Origin: Candidatus Xianfuyuplasma coldseepsis
GTDB taxonomy: Bacteria; Bacillota_I; Bacilli_A; Izemoplasmatales; Izemoplasmataceae
Direction: 5' to 3'
DNA: 64,000 nt
Assembly (NCBI RefSeq): GCF_014023125.1
Contig: NZ_CP048914.1
Location: 1,454,698-1,518,697, forward strand
Part shown: positions 25,463 through 34,239 of the stretch, piece by piece
How positions within the stretch are numbered: the stretch's first letter is position 1
Layout of the letters: each line of letters opens with the position of its first letter
The notes under the pieces: generated by a model
The model's input: the letters and a program-made list of their open reading frames with translations, nothing else
Told to the model about the DNA's origin: nothing
The model's database searches: none
Position numbers and translations under genes: made by a program

Positions 25463-25490
25463 AAAAGCCACATGGATTGTGGCTTTTTCT
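25463..25490 (+). terminator. rplS terminator
   Basis: AAAAGCCACA and TGTGGCTTTT around a five-base loop, then T-rich. Confidence 0.85.
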
Positions 25491-25516
25491 TTTAATTGGC
25501 ACTTTGCACAAATCAA

Positions 25517-25529
25517 TGAAAAGTTTTCA
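25517..25529. promoter_or_regulatory. cre-like palindrome 1 upstream of ccpA
   Basis: TGAAAAGTTTTCA is a perfect palindrome made of cre half-sites but with one base fewer at the centre than the standard 14-base cre. Confidence 0.4.
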
Positions 25530-25547
25530 TTTTTGTGTTCTTATTAG

Positions 25548-25575
25548 TTGAAAACATTTTCACTTGTGATATAAT
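25548..25575 (+). promoter_or_regulatory. ccpA promoter with overlapping cre site (25549-25562)
   Basis: TTGAAA (25548-25553), 16 bases, TATAAT (25570-25575). TGAAAACATTTTCA at 25549-25562 matches the cre consensus TGAAAACGTTTTCA at 13 of 14 positions and lies directly on the -35, so CcpA binding should repress its own gene. Confidence 0.7.
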
Positions 25576-25601
25576 CATAGTGATGAAAGAAGGTGCTTAT
25601 T

Positions 25602-26603
25602 ATGAGTAAAGCAACAATCTATGATGTTGCTGGAGCTGCTCGAGTCAGCTTAGCTACTGTTTCAAGAGCCATTAATAATCCGGAAAAAGTAAAACCTGAA
25701 ACCCGTGAGCGTGTGTTGCGTGTTATTGAGGAATTGGGATACAAACCAAATGCCTTTGCCAAGGGGCTTGCAAGTCGTAAAAGTACAACCGTTGCTGTTG
25801 TTGTACCAGATATGAGTCGGGCATCGATTGCCGAAATGATGAATGGTATCGCCGATATTGCTCGGGTGTATAAGTATTCGATTTTGCTGTATGTTTTAGA
25901 GAGTGAAGACGCTAGTGAAGAAGATATTTTGCGAGAAATTATTGCTGCCCAAGTCGATGGGATATTGTACTTGAATGATGAAATTACATCACCACAATAT
26001 GAATTTCTTCGCACGATCAAAAATACCTATCAGATTCCTGTCGTGTTAACCAATACGTTCTACCCAGAAGATGATGAAATTCCATCTGTTTCGATTGATT
26101 ACGAACGCGCTGGATATGAAATTACCAAGAAGTTATTAGACGAAGGTCGGAAACACATCTACATGGTTTCAACCGTACGTAAATACATGGTAAATGATTT
26201 GAAGGAAGCAGGTTATTTACGCGCTATGAATGAATCTGGATTAGAGCCAAAAGTGATGCGAACAAGTGGGCGTATTTCCATTAACACCGAACACTTTAAC
26301 GAGTACTTCAAAGACAATAAAGTCGATGGTGTCATTGCGGTTCGCGATTCGATTGCGATTAGCTTTATGAATGTGGCATTTGAAAATGATGTACGGATTC
26401 CAGAAGACATTGGTGTATGCGGATTCCAAAATACAAAATATGCTCGATTAGCACGACCTCAATTATCTTGTGTCGATTTACCAATTTACGACATGGGTGC
26501 AGTGGGAATGCGTTTATTAACAAAATTAATGAACAAAGAAGAAGTAACTGATCGTGTAATTAAATTACCACACAGTATCGTACTTCGTAAAACAACCTTA
26601 TAA
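25602..26603 (+). CDS. ccpA: Catabolite control protein A (LacI/GalR family)
   Basis: A 333-residue LacI-type regulator. The N-terminal helix-turn-helix is TIYDVAGAARVSLATVSRAIN and the hinge helix is PNAFAKGLASRKS; a periplasmic-binding-like core follows. The late segment RPQLSCVDLPIYDMGAVGMRLLTKLMNKE closely tracks Bacillus CcpA, as does TVAVVVPDMSRASIAEMMNGI. CcpA with HPr-Ser-P binds cre sites to control carbon metabolism. ATG 25602 is preferred over a GTG at 25593 that lies in the GAAGGTG ribosome site. cre-like sites lie at its own promoter and before pfkA. Confidence 0.88.
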   Translation: MSKATIYDVAGAARVSLATVSRAINNPEKVKPETRERVLRVIEELGYKPNAFAKGLASRKSTTVAVVVPDMSRASIAEMMNGIADIARVYKYSILLYVLESEDASEEDILREIIAAQVDGILYLNDEITSPQYEFLRTIKNTYQIPVVLTNTFYPEDDEIPSVSIDYERAGYEITKKLLDEGRKHIYMVSTVRKYMVNDLKEAGYLRAMNESGLEPKVMRTSGRISINTEHFNEYFKDNKVDGVIAVRDSIAISFMNVAFENDVRIPEDIGVCGFQNTKYARLARPQLSCVDLPIYDMGAVGMRLLTKLMNKEEVTDRVIKLPHSIVLRKTTL

Positions 26604-26607
26604 CAAA

Positions 26608-26815
26608 ACGACGACAAAGACGAGAATATCAAGTGTTTATTTGTAGAGACTTAGTGGCTGGTGAAAACTAAGATAAACCGATATGTATACCCTTTGGAGT
26701 GCCTTGTGAAAAGCACGGCCGGTAATTCCGTTATCATGAATGAGTGCTAGAGAAATCTAGAAATAAGGTGGTACCACGGACTTACAAGTTCGTCCTTTTC
26801 CGAGGACGAACTTTT
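26608..26815 (+). promoter_or_regulatory. T-box riboswitch, tyrosine (specifier UAC)
   Basis: The T-box bulge AAGGTGGTACCACGG is at 26765-26779. The terminator is a 10-bp stem (26786-26795 with 26804-26813) followed by T run; the T-box sequence can compete for it as the antiterminator. In stem I, ATATC/GATAT pairs below the terminal loop, and three bases after it comes TAC at 26688-26690, a Tyr codon, as expected before tyrS. Uncharged tRNA-Tyr should turn on transcription. No separate promoter is obvious between ccpA and the leader. Confidence 0.93.
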
Positions 26816-26846
26816 TTATTTTTTATTATATATGGAGGACAAAACA

Positions 26847-28094
26847 ATGACTTTATTAGAAGAGTTAAAATGGCGCGAGTTACTGTTTGATGTAACCGAT
26901 CCTGAATTAGAAGACAAATTAGAACAAGGAGCTATGACGTTTTATGTTGGTGCAGATCCAACCGCAGACAGTCTCCACGTTGGCCACTTAATATCCTATC
27001 TCGTATCGAAACGATTGCAAGATCGGGGACATCATCCTATTTTAGTGATTGGTGGCGGAACTGGTCTAATTGGTGATCCAAGTGGACGTAGTACAGAGCG
27101 ACAACTACTGACCCTCGAAACATCACTCACGAATGCAGAAGCCATCACAAAACAGGTAATAAACATTTTACCAACAGCAGAAGTTGTAAATAACTATGAT
27201 TGGATTAGTACCTATGATATCATTACGTTTTTACGAGATATTGGTAAACATTTCAATATTGGGTACATGATGGCAAAAGATTCGGTGAAGAGTCGATTGG
27301 AACAAGGAATTAGTTTCACCGAATTTAGCTACCAAATTATTCAGTCTTTAGATTTTATGCATTTATACAAAGAGCATAATTGTGAATTACAAATTGGTGG
27401 TCAAGACCAATGGGGAAATATCACAGCGGGATTGGAACTAATTCGTAAAATGCTTGGTTCGGAAGAAAAAGCCTATGGATTCACATGGCCATTATTAACC
27501 AAAACTGATGGATCTAAGTTTGGAAAAACAGCAGGTGGAGCCGTATGGTTGGATAAGGATCGAACAAGTGTTTATGAGTTTTTTCAATATTGGATTAATA
27601 CCCCAGATAAAGATGCAGTTAGTTTCCTTAAAAAGTTTACATTCTTTAGCGTTGATGAGACAAAACGTATCATAGATGAATTTGAAAAGGCTCCACATAA
27701 ACGTTTGGCACAACACAAAATTGCAGAAGAGTTGACTGTATTGGTGCACGGTAGAGATGCATATGAAAGTGCGTTGCGGATTTCAAGTGCTCTGTTTAGT
27801 GGTGATGTCCAGTCGTTGTCCGCGGATGAAATTCGTGAAGGATTTAAAGATGTGCCTTCAATCGTATTACATGAAGAATTGGATCTGGTTGATGTATTAA
27901 TTGAATCTGGATTGGCATCTAGCAAACGACAATCTCGGGAATTTATTTCCAATAATGCAATCAGTGTGAATGGTGAAAAAATCCAAGACTTAAATTTTGT
28001 GGTCAGTAAAACTAACGCCATCAATAATGAGTTTACTGTACTGCGTAGAGGAAAGAAAAAATACGCCTTAATTAAACATGGAAGAGATGCATAA
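26847..28094 (+). CDS. tyrS: Tyrosyl-tRNA synthetase
   Basis: A 415-residue class I synthetase. The HIGH-type motif is PTADSLHVGHLISYL, the anticodon-distal binding motif is GGQDQWGNITAG, and the KMSKS-type loop is KFGKTAGG. A C-terminal S4 domain (SKRQSREFISNNAISVNG) binds the tRNA long arm. This is the standard TyrS (not TyrZ) layout. TATGGAGGACAAAACA precedes ATG 26847. It is controlled by the T-box leader directly upstream and ends in a hairpin that begins in its last codons. Confidence 0.96.
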   Translation: MTLLEELKWRELLFDVTDPELEDKLEQGAMTFYVGADPTADSLHVGHLISYLVSKRLQDRGHHPILVIGGGTGLIGDPSGRSTERQLLTLETSLTNAEAITKQVINILPTAEVVNNYDWISTYDIITFLRDIGKHFNIGYMMAKDSVKSRLEQGISFTEFSYQIIQSLDFMHLYKEHNCELQIGGQDQWGNITAGLELIRKMLGSEEKAYGFTWPLLTKTDGSKFGKTAGGAVWLDKDRTSVYEFFQYWINTPDKDAVSFLKKFTFFSVDETKRIIDEFEKAPHKRLAQHKIAEELTVLVHGRDAYESALRISSALFSGDVQSLSADEIREGFKDVPSIVLHEELDLVDVLIESGLASSKRQSREFISNNAISVNGEKIQDLNFVVSKTNAINNEFTVLRRGKKKYALIKHGRDA

Positions 28095-28109
28095 GCATCT
28101 CTTTTTTTG
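28083..28109 (+). terminator. tyrS terminator
   Basis: AGAGATGC-ATAA-GCATCTCT with the tyrS stop in the loop, then seven T. Confidence 0.85.
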
Positions 28110-28111
28110 TT

Positions 28112-28141
28112 AAAAAAAAGAGGCACATCACTGTGCCTCTT
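28112..28141 (-). terminator. Terminator of the zinc operon
   Basis: AAGAGGCACA/TGTGCCTCTT stem; read leftwards it is followed by eight U. The repressor stop is inside the stem. Confidence 0.85.
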
Positions 28142-28442
28142 GGTCATTACATTCGGTAACATGGGAATATGCCATAATGAAAATCTCTTTGATATGATTA
28201 TCTTGTAAACTGTAAAAAACTTGTTTTCCTTGTTTTCTTGCTTTGACGACATGCAAATCACGTAAGAGTTTTAACTGGTGACTAATCGCCGACTGACTTG
28301 TATCAAGCTCATTCGCAATGTCTTGAACACAAATTTCGTTGTCCAATAATAATTCGATAATGCGTAGTCGTGTAAAGTCACTATAGATTTTAAATAATTG
28401 TACTGCCTCGGTTATGTTTCTAATCTTGTCATCATCACACAT
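28128..28442 (-). CDS. ArsR/SmtB-family metal repressor with alpha-5 zinc site
   Basis: A 104-residue winged-helix repressor (TSQSAISHQLKLLRDLHVV recognition region). The last helix carries D-x-H-x10-H-x2-E (DNH...HVTE), the exact spacing of the SmtB/CzrA alpha-5 Zn2+ site. At the alpha-3 site only one Cys remains (EICVQDIA against ELCVCD in CadC), so Cd/Pb sensing of the CadC kind is unlikely and Zn2+ (or Co2+) sensing is predicted. Its start overlaps the end of the ATPase gene by eight bases, making it the second gene of the operon it probably represses. Confidence 0.88.
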   Translation of the reverse strand: MCDDDKIRNITEAVQLFKIYSDFTRLRIIELLLDNEICVQDIANELDTSQSAISHQLKLLRDLHVVKARKQGKQVFYSLQDNHIKEIFIMAYSHVTECNDQEAQ

Positions 28443-30501
28443 TCTTGTTCCCCCTTGTATAAATTAATCGTAAACTATTTACTACGGCAATTAATGTAAT
28501 ACCTACATCAGCGAAAATTGCCATTAACATCGTTGTCATATCAAATCCTGCAAGCACTAAGAATAAAAACTTAATCGATAGGCTGAATATAATGTTTTGA
28601 TACACGATATTCTTTGTCTTATGGGCAATATTAAGCGCTTGTTCAAGGAGCGTTAATTCTTTTCCCATAATAACAACATCGGCGACATCTATTGCGATTT
28701 CGCTTCCATCACCCATCGCAACGCCGATGTCAGCATTTTTTAATAATGGTGCATCGTTGATTCCGTCACCAACAAACATTTTATTCTTTTTCGATTTCAA
28801 TTGATTGAAGGCATCTACTTTTTGATCCGGTAGCAAGCTGCTGACAAAATTGATATTACCCAAGTCATCGGCTACAGTTGTAGCAATGGCTTTGTTGTCT
28901 CCGGTTAACATCGTGATATGGTATTTTTGGGATAATCGTCGAATGACATTTCGTGAAGAATCCTTAATCGTATCGGAGATGATAACGCGACCGATATATC
29001 TTCCATATTTACTAATAAATACGTTACTTCCAACAACATTTTTCTTATCGGAAACTTTAACTTTGTGCTTTGTGAGGAGTTTACGATTTCCAGCAAGAAT
29101 TGTACCTTCCTCTGTAGTTACCACAAGTCCATATCCAGGAACTTCCTCGACGTTTTCGAAGTCGTAATAATCGCCTTCGTAATAGTTAACAATCGACTGT
29201 GCGATTGGATGATTGCTATATCGTTCGATACTTGCAGCCAACTTCAAAGTTTCTTGATCACTAAAGTCAGTCACTTCGAAATTGCCGTGTGTTAATGTAC
29301 CTGTTTTATCAATTCCTATCACGTCAACATTGGTTGCCATATGAAGGAATGAACTACCTTTGAATAAGATCCCCTTGCGTGCTGCAGACCCAATTCCTGC
29401 GAAGTACGATAATGGTACGGAAAGCACTAGAGCACATGGACAACTGACAACGAGAAAGATTGCTGCACTATAGATATAACGCTGGAAGTTGTTTGGGTCG
29501 AATAGAGTTGGAATCAAGAACATCAAGAATGCTGCGACGGTAACGGTTGGTGTATAATACCGTGCAAATTTGGTAATAAAGTTTTCTGGACGGGCTTTAT
29601 GGTTTGTTGAGTTCTCGATTAAATCAATCATTTTAGCGATGGTTGATTCGGTGTATTCTTTCTTTGCTTCAATTTCAATAACACTACCGACATTAATGTT
29701 TCCTGAAAGAACATAATCGCCTAGTTTAACCGTGGAGAGTTTTGCTTCCCCAGTTAGAGCACTAGTGTTTAACGATGTTGTTCCCTTCACGATTGTACCA
29801 TCAACAGGGATTTTCTCACCGTTTTTAACTACAAGACGATCTCCTTTTACAATCGATAAGGGATCCACAATGATGACTTTATCACCTTCGATTTTATTGG
29901 CGTATTCAATCTTTAAGTCGATCAATGTCGATACTTCCTGTTTACTTCGATGAACCGCTTGATGTTGCAAATACTCACCAACGGTATAGAAGATAATAAC
30001 CAATGCGGCTTCATAATAGTGGTTTAATGCCATAGCGGCAATCGTTGCGATAAACATCAGGGTGTTTTCATCAAATACTTGTCCACGCCGAATACCTTTG
30101 TATGTTTTTCGTGCGATTTTATAGGCGATAAATACATATCCTAGCCAATACAAGGACAAGTATCCTATCGTAATATCAAAGTATTCAAAAATGTAACCAA
30201 TGAGATAAATCGCAACACCAATGAAGAAGGTATAGTATGTTTCAATTTCCTTTTTGGTTTCCATGAAATGTCGCTTATCGTAGGAATAGGTGTCTACACC
30301 ATCTTCAATACTATCCACAATTGTGCGGATTTCAGGGATCGCATTTTCTTCATCGTATTCATCGGTCGCGTCAATTAGCATTACTTGGTTAGGGAAGTTA
30401 AAACTTGCTGAATTAATATATGGGAGTTCCGTTAGTGCTTTTTCAATACGTCCAGCACAGTTGGAACAGATTAGGTTTCGCATAATCACTTTTTTAATCA
30501 T
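28435..30501 (-). CDS. zntA: Zn2+/Cd2+-type P-type ATPase (P1B-2, ZntA/CadA-like)
   Basis: A 688-residue metal exporter. One N-terminal HMA domain has the CSNC pair (Cys 12, 15). The membrane CPC motif (VSCPCALVLSVP), phosphorylation motif IDKTGTLTHG (Asp about 398), MLTGDNKAIA and VGDGINDAPLLKNADIG are all intact. The Asp in the last membrane region (IFADVGITLIAVVNSLRL) is the P1B-2 signature for Zn/Cd/Pb. GAGGTGATACATT precedes the ATG. The adjacent SmtB-type repressor argues for Zn2+ as the main signal. Confidence 0.92.
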   Translation of the reverse strand: MIKKVIMRNLICSNCAGRIEKALTELPYINSASFNFPNQVMLIDATDEYDEENAIPEIRTIVDSIEDGVDTYSYDKRHFMETKKEIETYYTFFIGVAIYLIGYIFEYFDITIGYLSLYWLGYVFIAYKIARKTYKGIRRGQVFDENTLMFIATIAAMALNHYYEAALVIIFYTVGEYLQHQAVHRSKQEVSTLIDLKIEYANKIEGDKVIIVDPLSIVKGDRLVVKNGEKIPVDGTIVKGTTSLNTSALTGEAKLSTVKLGDYVLSGNINVGSVIEIEAKKEYTESTIAKMIDLIENSTNHKARPENFITKFARYYTPTVTVAAFLMFLIPTLFDPNNFQRYIYSAAIFLVVSCPCALVLSVPLSYFAGIGSAARKGILFKGSSFLHMATNVDVIGIDKTGTLTHGNFEVTDFSDQETLKLAASIERYSNHPIAQSIVNYYEGDYYDFENVEEVPGYGLVVTTEEGTILAGNRKLLTKHKVKVSDKKNVVGSNVFISKYGRYIGRVIISDTIKDSSRNVIRRLSQKYHITMLTGDNKAIATTVADDLGNINFVSSLLPDQKVDAFNQLKSKKNKMFVGDGINDAPLLKNADIGVAMGDGSEIAIDVADVVIMGKELTLLEQALNIAHKTKNIVYQNIIFSLSIKFLFLVLAGFDMTTMLMAIFADVGITLIAVVNSLRLIYTRGNKNV

Positions 30502-30562
30502 AATGTATCACCTCGAATGATGATCCCTTACATAGGATTGCTCGTGTGATAAATACTCATAG

Positions 30563-30592
30563 ATTATATATGAATGTATACTCATATGTCAA
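30563..30592 (-). promoter_or_regulatory. Promoter of the zinc efflux operon
   Basis: On the minus strand a consensus TTGACA (30587-30592), 18 bases, and consensus TATAAT (30563-30568). The spacer is filled by the metal-repressor operator. Confidence 0.8.
30568..30587. promoter_or_regulatory. SmtB/CzrA-type operator
   Basis: ATATGAATGTATACTCATAT is a near-perfect 20-base inverted repeat with ATATGA/TCATAT arms, like ArsR/SmtB operators. It occupies the -35/-10 spacer of the zinc operon. Confidence 0.7.
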
Positions 30593-30677
30593 GTTTAATA
30601 ATAAGTTTTCCTAATTTGTATTATATCGCAGTTTTTTTTGAAATACAAACAATCTCATAATGACTGGTTTAATATCG

Positions 30678-30706
30678 TTGAAAAATACCATTATTAATGG
30701 TATATT
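30678..30706 (+). promoter_or_regulatory. pepV promoter
   Basis: TTGAAA (30678-30683), 17 bases, TATATT (30701-30706). Confidence 0.7.
30685..30703. promoter_or_regulatory. Perfect palindrome in the pepV promoter
   Basis: ATACCATTATTAATGGTAT, 9-1-9 with no mismatch, lies in the spacer and runs into the -10. It is upstream of the start site, so it acts as DNA rather than an RNA hairpin. The regulator is unknown. Confidence 0.65.
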
Positions 30707-30726
30707 ATTTTAGAAAGGGTGATATT

Positions 30727-32073
30727 ATGGATTTTTATCAATACGTGTTAGATCATCAAGATGAGCTTCTTAAAAAAGCCAAAGAATTACTTCAAATACC
30801 AAGTGTATTGGATAAATTCAATCCGGAGAGTGATACACCGTTTGGACAATCAATCAATGATGCCTTACATTACATGCTTGGCATGGCACAAGCAGATGGA
30901 TTTATTACGAAAAACATCAATAATTATGCCGCTCACATCGAGTATGGAAGTGGGAAGGAAATTGTCGGGGTATTATGCCATTTGGATGTGGTGCCTACGG
31001 GAGATGGATGGAGCAATCCACCATTTGATCCGATCATCAAGGATGGGAAATTATTTGCTCGCGGAGCGGGAGATGATAAGGGACCAACCATGGCGGCGTA
31101 TTTTGCCCTGAAGTTCTTGAAAGAGATGGACGTCGAATTGCACAAACGAGTTCGGATTATTCTTGGGACGGATGAGGAAACAGAGTGGCGTGGTATTAAA
31201 GAGTACTTTAAAACCGAAGAAATGCCCGATATTGGGTTTGCACCGGATGCAAGCTTTCCGTTGATTTATGGTGAAAAAGGGATTTTGACATTTGACATCA
31301 CCGGTAAAACCGACGATCAATCCTTGGTAACGTTTACTGCTGGCGATCGCTATAATGTCGTACCTGATTATGCAGAATGTACATTGCGTGTAGATTTGCA
31401 GGATGAGTTCGATAAATATTTATCGTTCAATGGGTTGCATGGAGCATATGAAGAAGGAACCTACAAAGTATACGGAAAACGTGCTCATGCGATGCAACCG
31501 AATTTGGGAATTAATGCCGCATTCATTTTAGCTCAGTTTTTACATGAACACATTGATAATCCATTTATCACGTTTATTAATGAATATTTAACATTTGATC
31601 ATTTAGGTGAGAAGTTGCGAATTGATCATTTTGATGACGAAATGAAAGAATTCACAATGAATCCTGCGGTCTATCAATACAAAGACAATGAGTTTAAGAT
31701 TGGAATTAATTGTCGTTTCCCCAAAGGATGGGATAAAGACAATGCCTTTTTAAATATCAAAGCAGCAGTAAAACACGTTAACTTTAAATATAAAATCATT
31801 ACCGATTTGCCAGTCCACTATGTATCGAAGGACGATCCTCTAGTATTGACATTGCATCAGGCGTATCAGAAATACACTGATGATGTTGATAGTGAACTCC
31901 TCACCATTGGTGGAGGAACCTATGCCCGTAGTTTGAAAAAAGCAGTCGCATTTGGCCCCAATATGCCAGGACGAAAAGATGTAGCACATCAAGTTGATGA
32001 ATACATTTATGTCGAAGACTTACTGAAAGCAACCGCTATCTATATGGAAGCAATTTATCAGTTATCAAAATAA
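30727..32073 (+). CDS. pepV: Dipeptidase PepV (M20 family)
   Basis: A 448-residue di-zinc peptidase that cuts dipeptides. Metal and catalytic motifs are clear: LCHLDVVPTGDGW (His and Asp), GAGDDKGPT (bridging Asp) and LGTDEETEW (Glu-Glu), with a late TIGGGTYARS and the last His in DVAHQVDEY. The central lid/dimer domain of PepV is present. ATG 30727 follows AGAAAGGGTGATATT; the reading from 30697 would start upstream of the -10. Control by an unknown palindrome-binding regulator is likely. Confidence 0.93.
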   Translation: MDFYQYVLDHQDELLKKAKELLQIPSVLDKFNPESDTPFGQSINDALHYMLGMAQADGFITKNINNYAAHIEYGSGKEIVGVLCHLDVVPTGDGWSNPPFDPIIKDGKLFARGAGDDKGPTMAAYFALKFLKEMDVELHKRVRIILGTDEETEWRGIKEYFKTEEMPDIGFAPDASFPLIYGEKGILTFDITGKTDDQSLVTFTAGDRYNVVPDYAECTLRVDLQDEFDKYLSFNGLHGAYEEGTYKVYGKRAHAMQPNLGINAAFILAQFLHEHIDNPFITFINEYLTFDHLGEKLRIDHFDDEMKEFTMNPAVYQYKDNEFKIGINCRFPKGWDKDNAFLNIKAAVKHVNFKYKIITDLPVHYVSKDDPLVLTLHQAYQKYTDDVDSELLTIGGGTYARSLKKAVAFGPNMPGRKDVAHQVDEYIYVEDLLKATAIYMEAIYQLSK

Positions 32074-32093
32074 CTTTTACTCGAGGTGATTCC

Positions 32094-34235
32094 ATGGATG
32101 AATCCTACCACAAAGAATTGCTTGATTTCGTTGATTTTTCCATTGCTGATCACGAGCTAGTGTACGATGAACGCGGTAATCCAATTGATTATCGCTATTT
32201 GTATGTCAATAAAATGTTTTGTGATTTGATGGGCATAAAACAAGAGGAAATCATGGGTAAACTAGCATACGAAATCTTTCCCAAGATCGAAAAGACGTGG
32301 TTGAATATTTATCATGAAGTCGTTCAAAGCGGAATCCCAAAACACTTTACAAATTACACTGAAGAAGTGGATCGATACTTTAATATTTATGCGGTTAAAA
32401 CCGGTGAGAATCGTTTTCTAACGAGTTTTCGTGATTTAACGTCGTATGTTAAGAGCGTGGACCCAAGTATGCAAGAGAATCTCGTTTCGACGATGTTTGT
32501 GTCGACCGAAACAGCGTATTTTGAGTTTGACTTACGAAACAAACAATTTGATTATAGTGATCGTCTCCCAGAACTAGTTGGTTTGGAATCGATTACGTAC
32601 CAAGATTATGTCGATTTGTTTACCATCCATATTCATCCCCTTGATCAAGCGCGATTCCAAAAGCAAATGGATCAGCTATTTGATGGTACGATCGATCAAA
32701 TGGCGTCCCAAGTTCGTTTTCAAAACCAAGCCACAAAAGAATACGTATGGATTAGTTACTTTGCCTTTGTTGAGGAGCGCTACCGTAATTTCCCGATTCG
32801 GATACGGGGATTGGTGAAAGACATTGATCAAGAAAAACATCAAGAAATGCAGCGCGAACAAGCGGATCGTTTATTCCAGGAAACACGGAAAATTGCAAAT
32901 ATTGCAACATTTTATTTTCATATGCAAGAACAGCAATTTGAACCCTCTAGAGAGTTGGATGAGTTTTTTGGGTTGGAGAGTGTGATTGATTTGCAACAAG
33001 TTCGTGATATCATTCATCCAGATGATTTAGAAGATTATGATTATTCGACCAACCATATTCGCAATAACCCGTCTGGGATGACAACGAATTATCGAATCAT
33101 TAAGAATGGTGACTTTCGATATGTGCAATCCAGCATATTTGCTCAAAAGGATGAATATGGTGAAGTCTCTGAGGTCTTTGGAATATTACGTGACCGTACC
33201 AACGAAGAACTCGCCCAACAAGAAATATCATTTATGGCAACTCATGACTTATTAACAAAATTATACAATCGAAATCAATTTGAGAAGTATTCACATCAAC
33301 AAGAGATTGATATGGACGCTGCGTTAATGATTATTGATGTGGATGGATTAAAACTGATTAATGATGCCTTTGGTCATCTTGAAGGAGATAAACTGCTCAT
33401 CAGTTTGGCCGATATCTTGCGTGATATATTTCATGAGGAAGATGTATATCGCATTGGTGGGGACGAATTTGTGATTCGGATCCCACAAGCAACCACAGAA
33501 CGCGTACACGCGCTAGAAAAAGAACTGAAAGTACGTGTCAGTAATTTCCGGATATATGGGGTCGGATTTGATATTAGTAGTGGATATAGTTACTTCCGCG
33601 AACACGATTCATTTGATGAAACGTTCCGTCAAGCGGAAAACATCATGTACCGACGTAAGTTAACCAATCGAAAATCACGGAAGAGTACGGCGTTAGCAAC
33701 CATATTGGAAACCCTTCATGAACGAACCGAAGAAACCGAGGCGCATTGTCAGCGCGTCAGTAATCTAGCAGAGGATCTATTGCGCTCCACGGGACGAAAA
33801 CGGGATTACGAGATTGAAGAGATTCGCTTAGTAGCCGACTTGCATGATATTGGTAAAATATCAATCAGTGAACAATTACTAAGCAAACCAGGACGATTAA
33901 CTGAAGAGGAATACGAGGCAATTAAGTATCATAGTGAGAGTGGATATAAAATCATTTCCAACATTATCGACAATGAGGATATTGGGATTGCGATTTTATA
34001 TCATCATGAACGCTATGATGGACGAGGATATCCGCATGGATTACGTGGTGATGAGATACCTCTATATTCTCGCATCATCAGTATATGTGATGCCTACGAT
34101 GCAATGACCACAGATCGTGTGTATCATAAAGCACGAAGCAAGAAACAAGCATTAAAAGAAATTAAGGACAATGCTGGAACACAATTTGATCCAGACCTTG
34201 TCAATCAATTTTTAACCATTATTAAGAAGCGGTGA
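32094..34235 (+). CDS. PAS-GGDEF-HD-GYP signalling protein (c-di-GMP synthesis/breakdown)
   Basis: A 713-residue soluble protein. The N-terminal part has about three PAS-like domains (roughly residues 10-120, 135-240, 260-365). A diguanylate cyclase domain follows with intact GGDEF at about 455-459; the inhibitory RxxD site before it reads HEED, so product inhibition is probably lost. The last 180 residues are an HD-GYP phosphodiesterase: HDIGK (about 584) and HHERYDGRGYP (about 637). No membrane helix is seen, so sensing is cytosolic. CGAGGTGATTCC precedes the ATG. Confidence 0.9.
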   Translation: MDESYHKELLDFVDFSIADHELVYDERGNPIDYRYLYVNKMFCDLMGIKQEEIMGKLAYEIFPKIEKTWLNIYHEVVQSGIPKHFTNYTEEVDRYFNIYAVKTGENRFLTSFRDLTSYVKSVDPSMQENLVSTMFVSTETAYFEFDLRNKQFDYSDRLPELVGLESITYQDYVDLFTIHIHPLDQARFQKQMDQLFDGTIDQMASQVRFQNQATKEYVWISYFAFVEERYRNFPIRIRGLVKDIDQEKHQEMQREQADRLFQETRKIANIATFYFHMQEQQFEPSRELDEFFGLESVIDLQQVRDIIHPDDLEDYDYSTNHIRNNPSGMTTNYRIIKNGDFRYVQSSIFAQKDEYGEVSEVFGILRDRTNEELAQQEISFMATHDLLTKLYNRNQFEKYSHQQEIDMDAALMIIDVDGLKLINDAFGHLEGDKLLISLADILRDIFHEEDVYRIGGDEFVIRIPQATTERVHALEKELKVRVSNFRIYGVGFDISSGYSYFREHDSFDETFRQAENIMYRRKLTNRKSRKSTALATILETLHERTEETEAHCQRVSNLAEDLLRSTGRKRDYEIEEIRLVADLHDIGKISISEQLLSKPGRLTEEEYEAIKYHSESGYKIISNIIDNEDIGIAILYHHERYDGRGYPHGLRGDEIPLYSRIISICDAYDAMTTDRVYHKARSKKQALKEIKDNAGTQFDPDLVNQFLTIIKKR

Positions 34236-34239
34236 TACA

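Noticed and set aside
27584-28261. Long open frame of 225 codons on the minus strand over tyrS
   Set aside because: It is antisense to a clear tyrS, crosses two terminators and the repressor gene, has no ribosome site and shows no family features.
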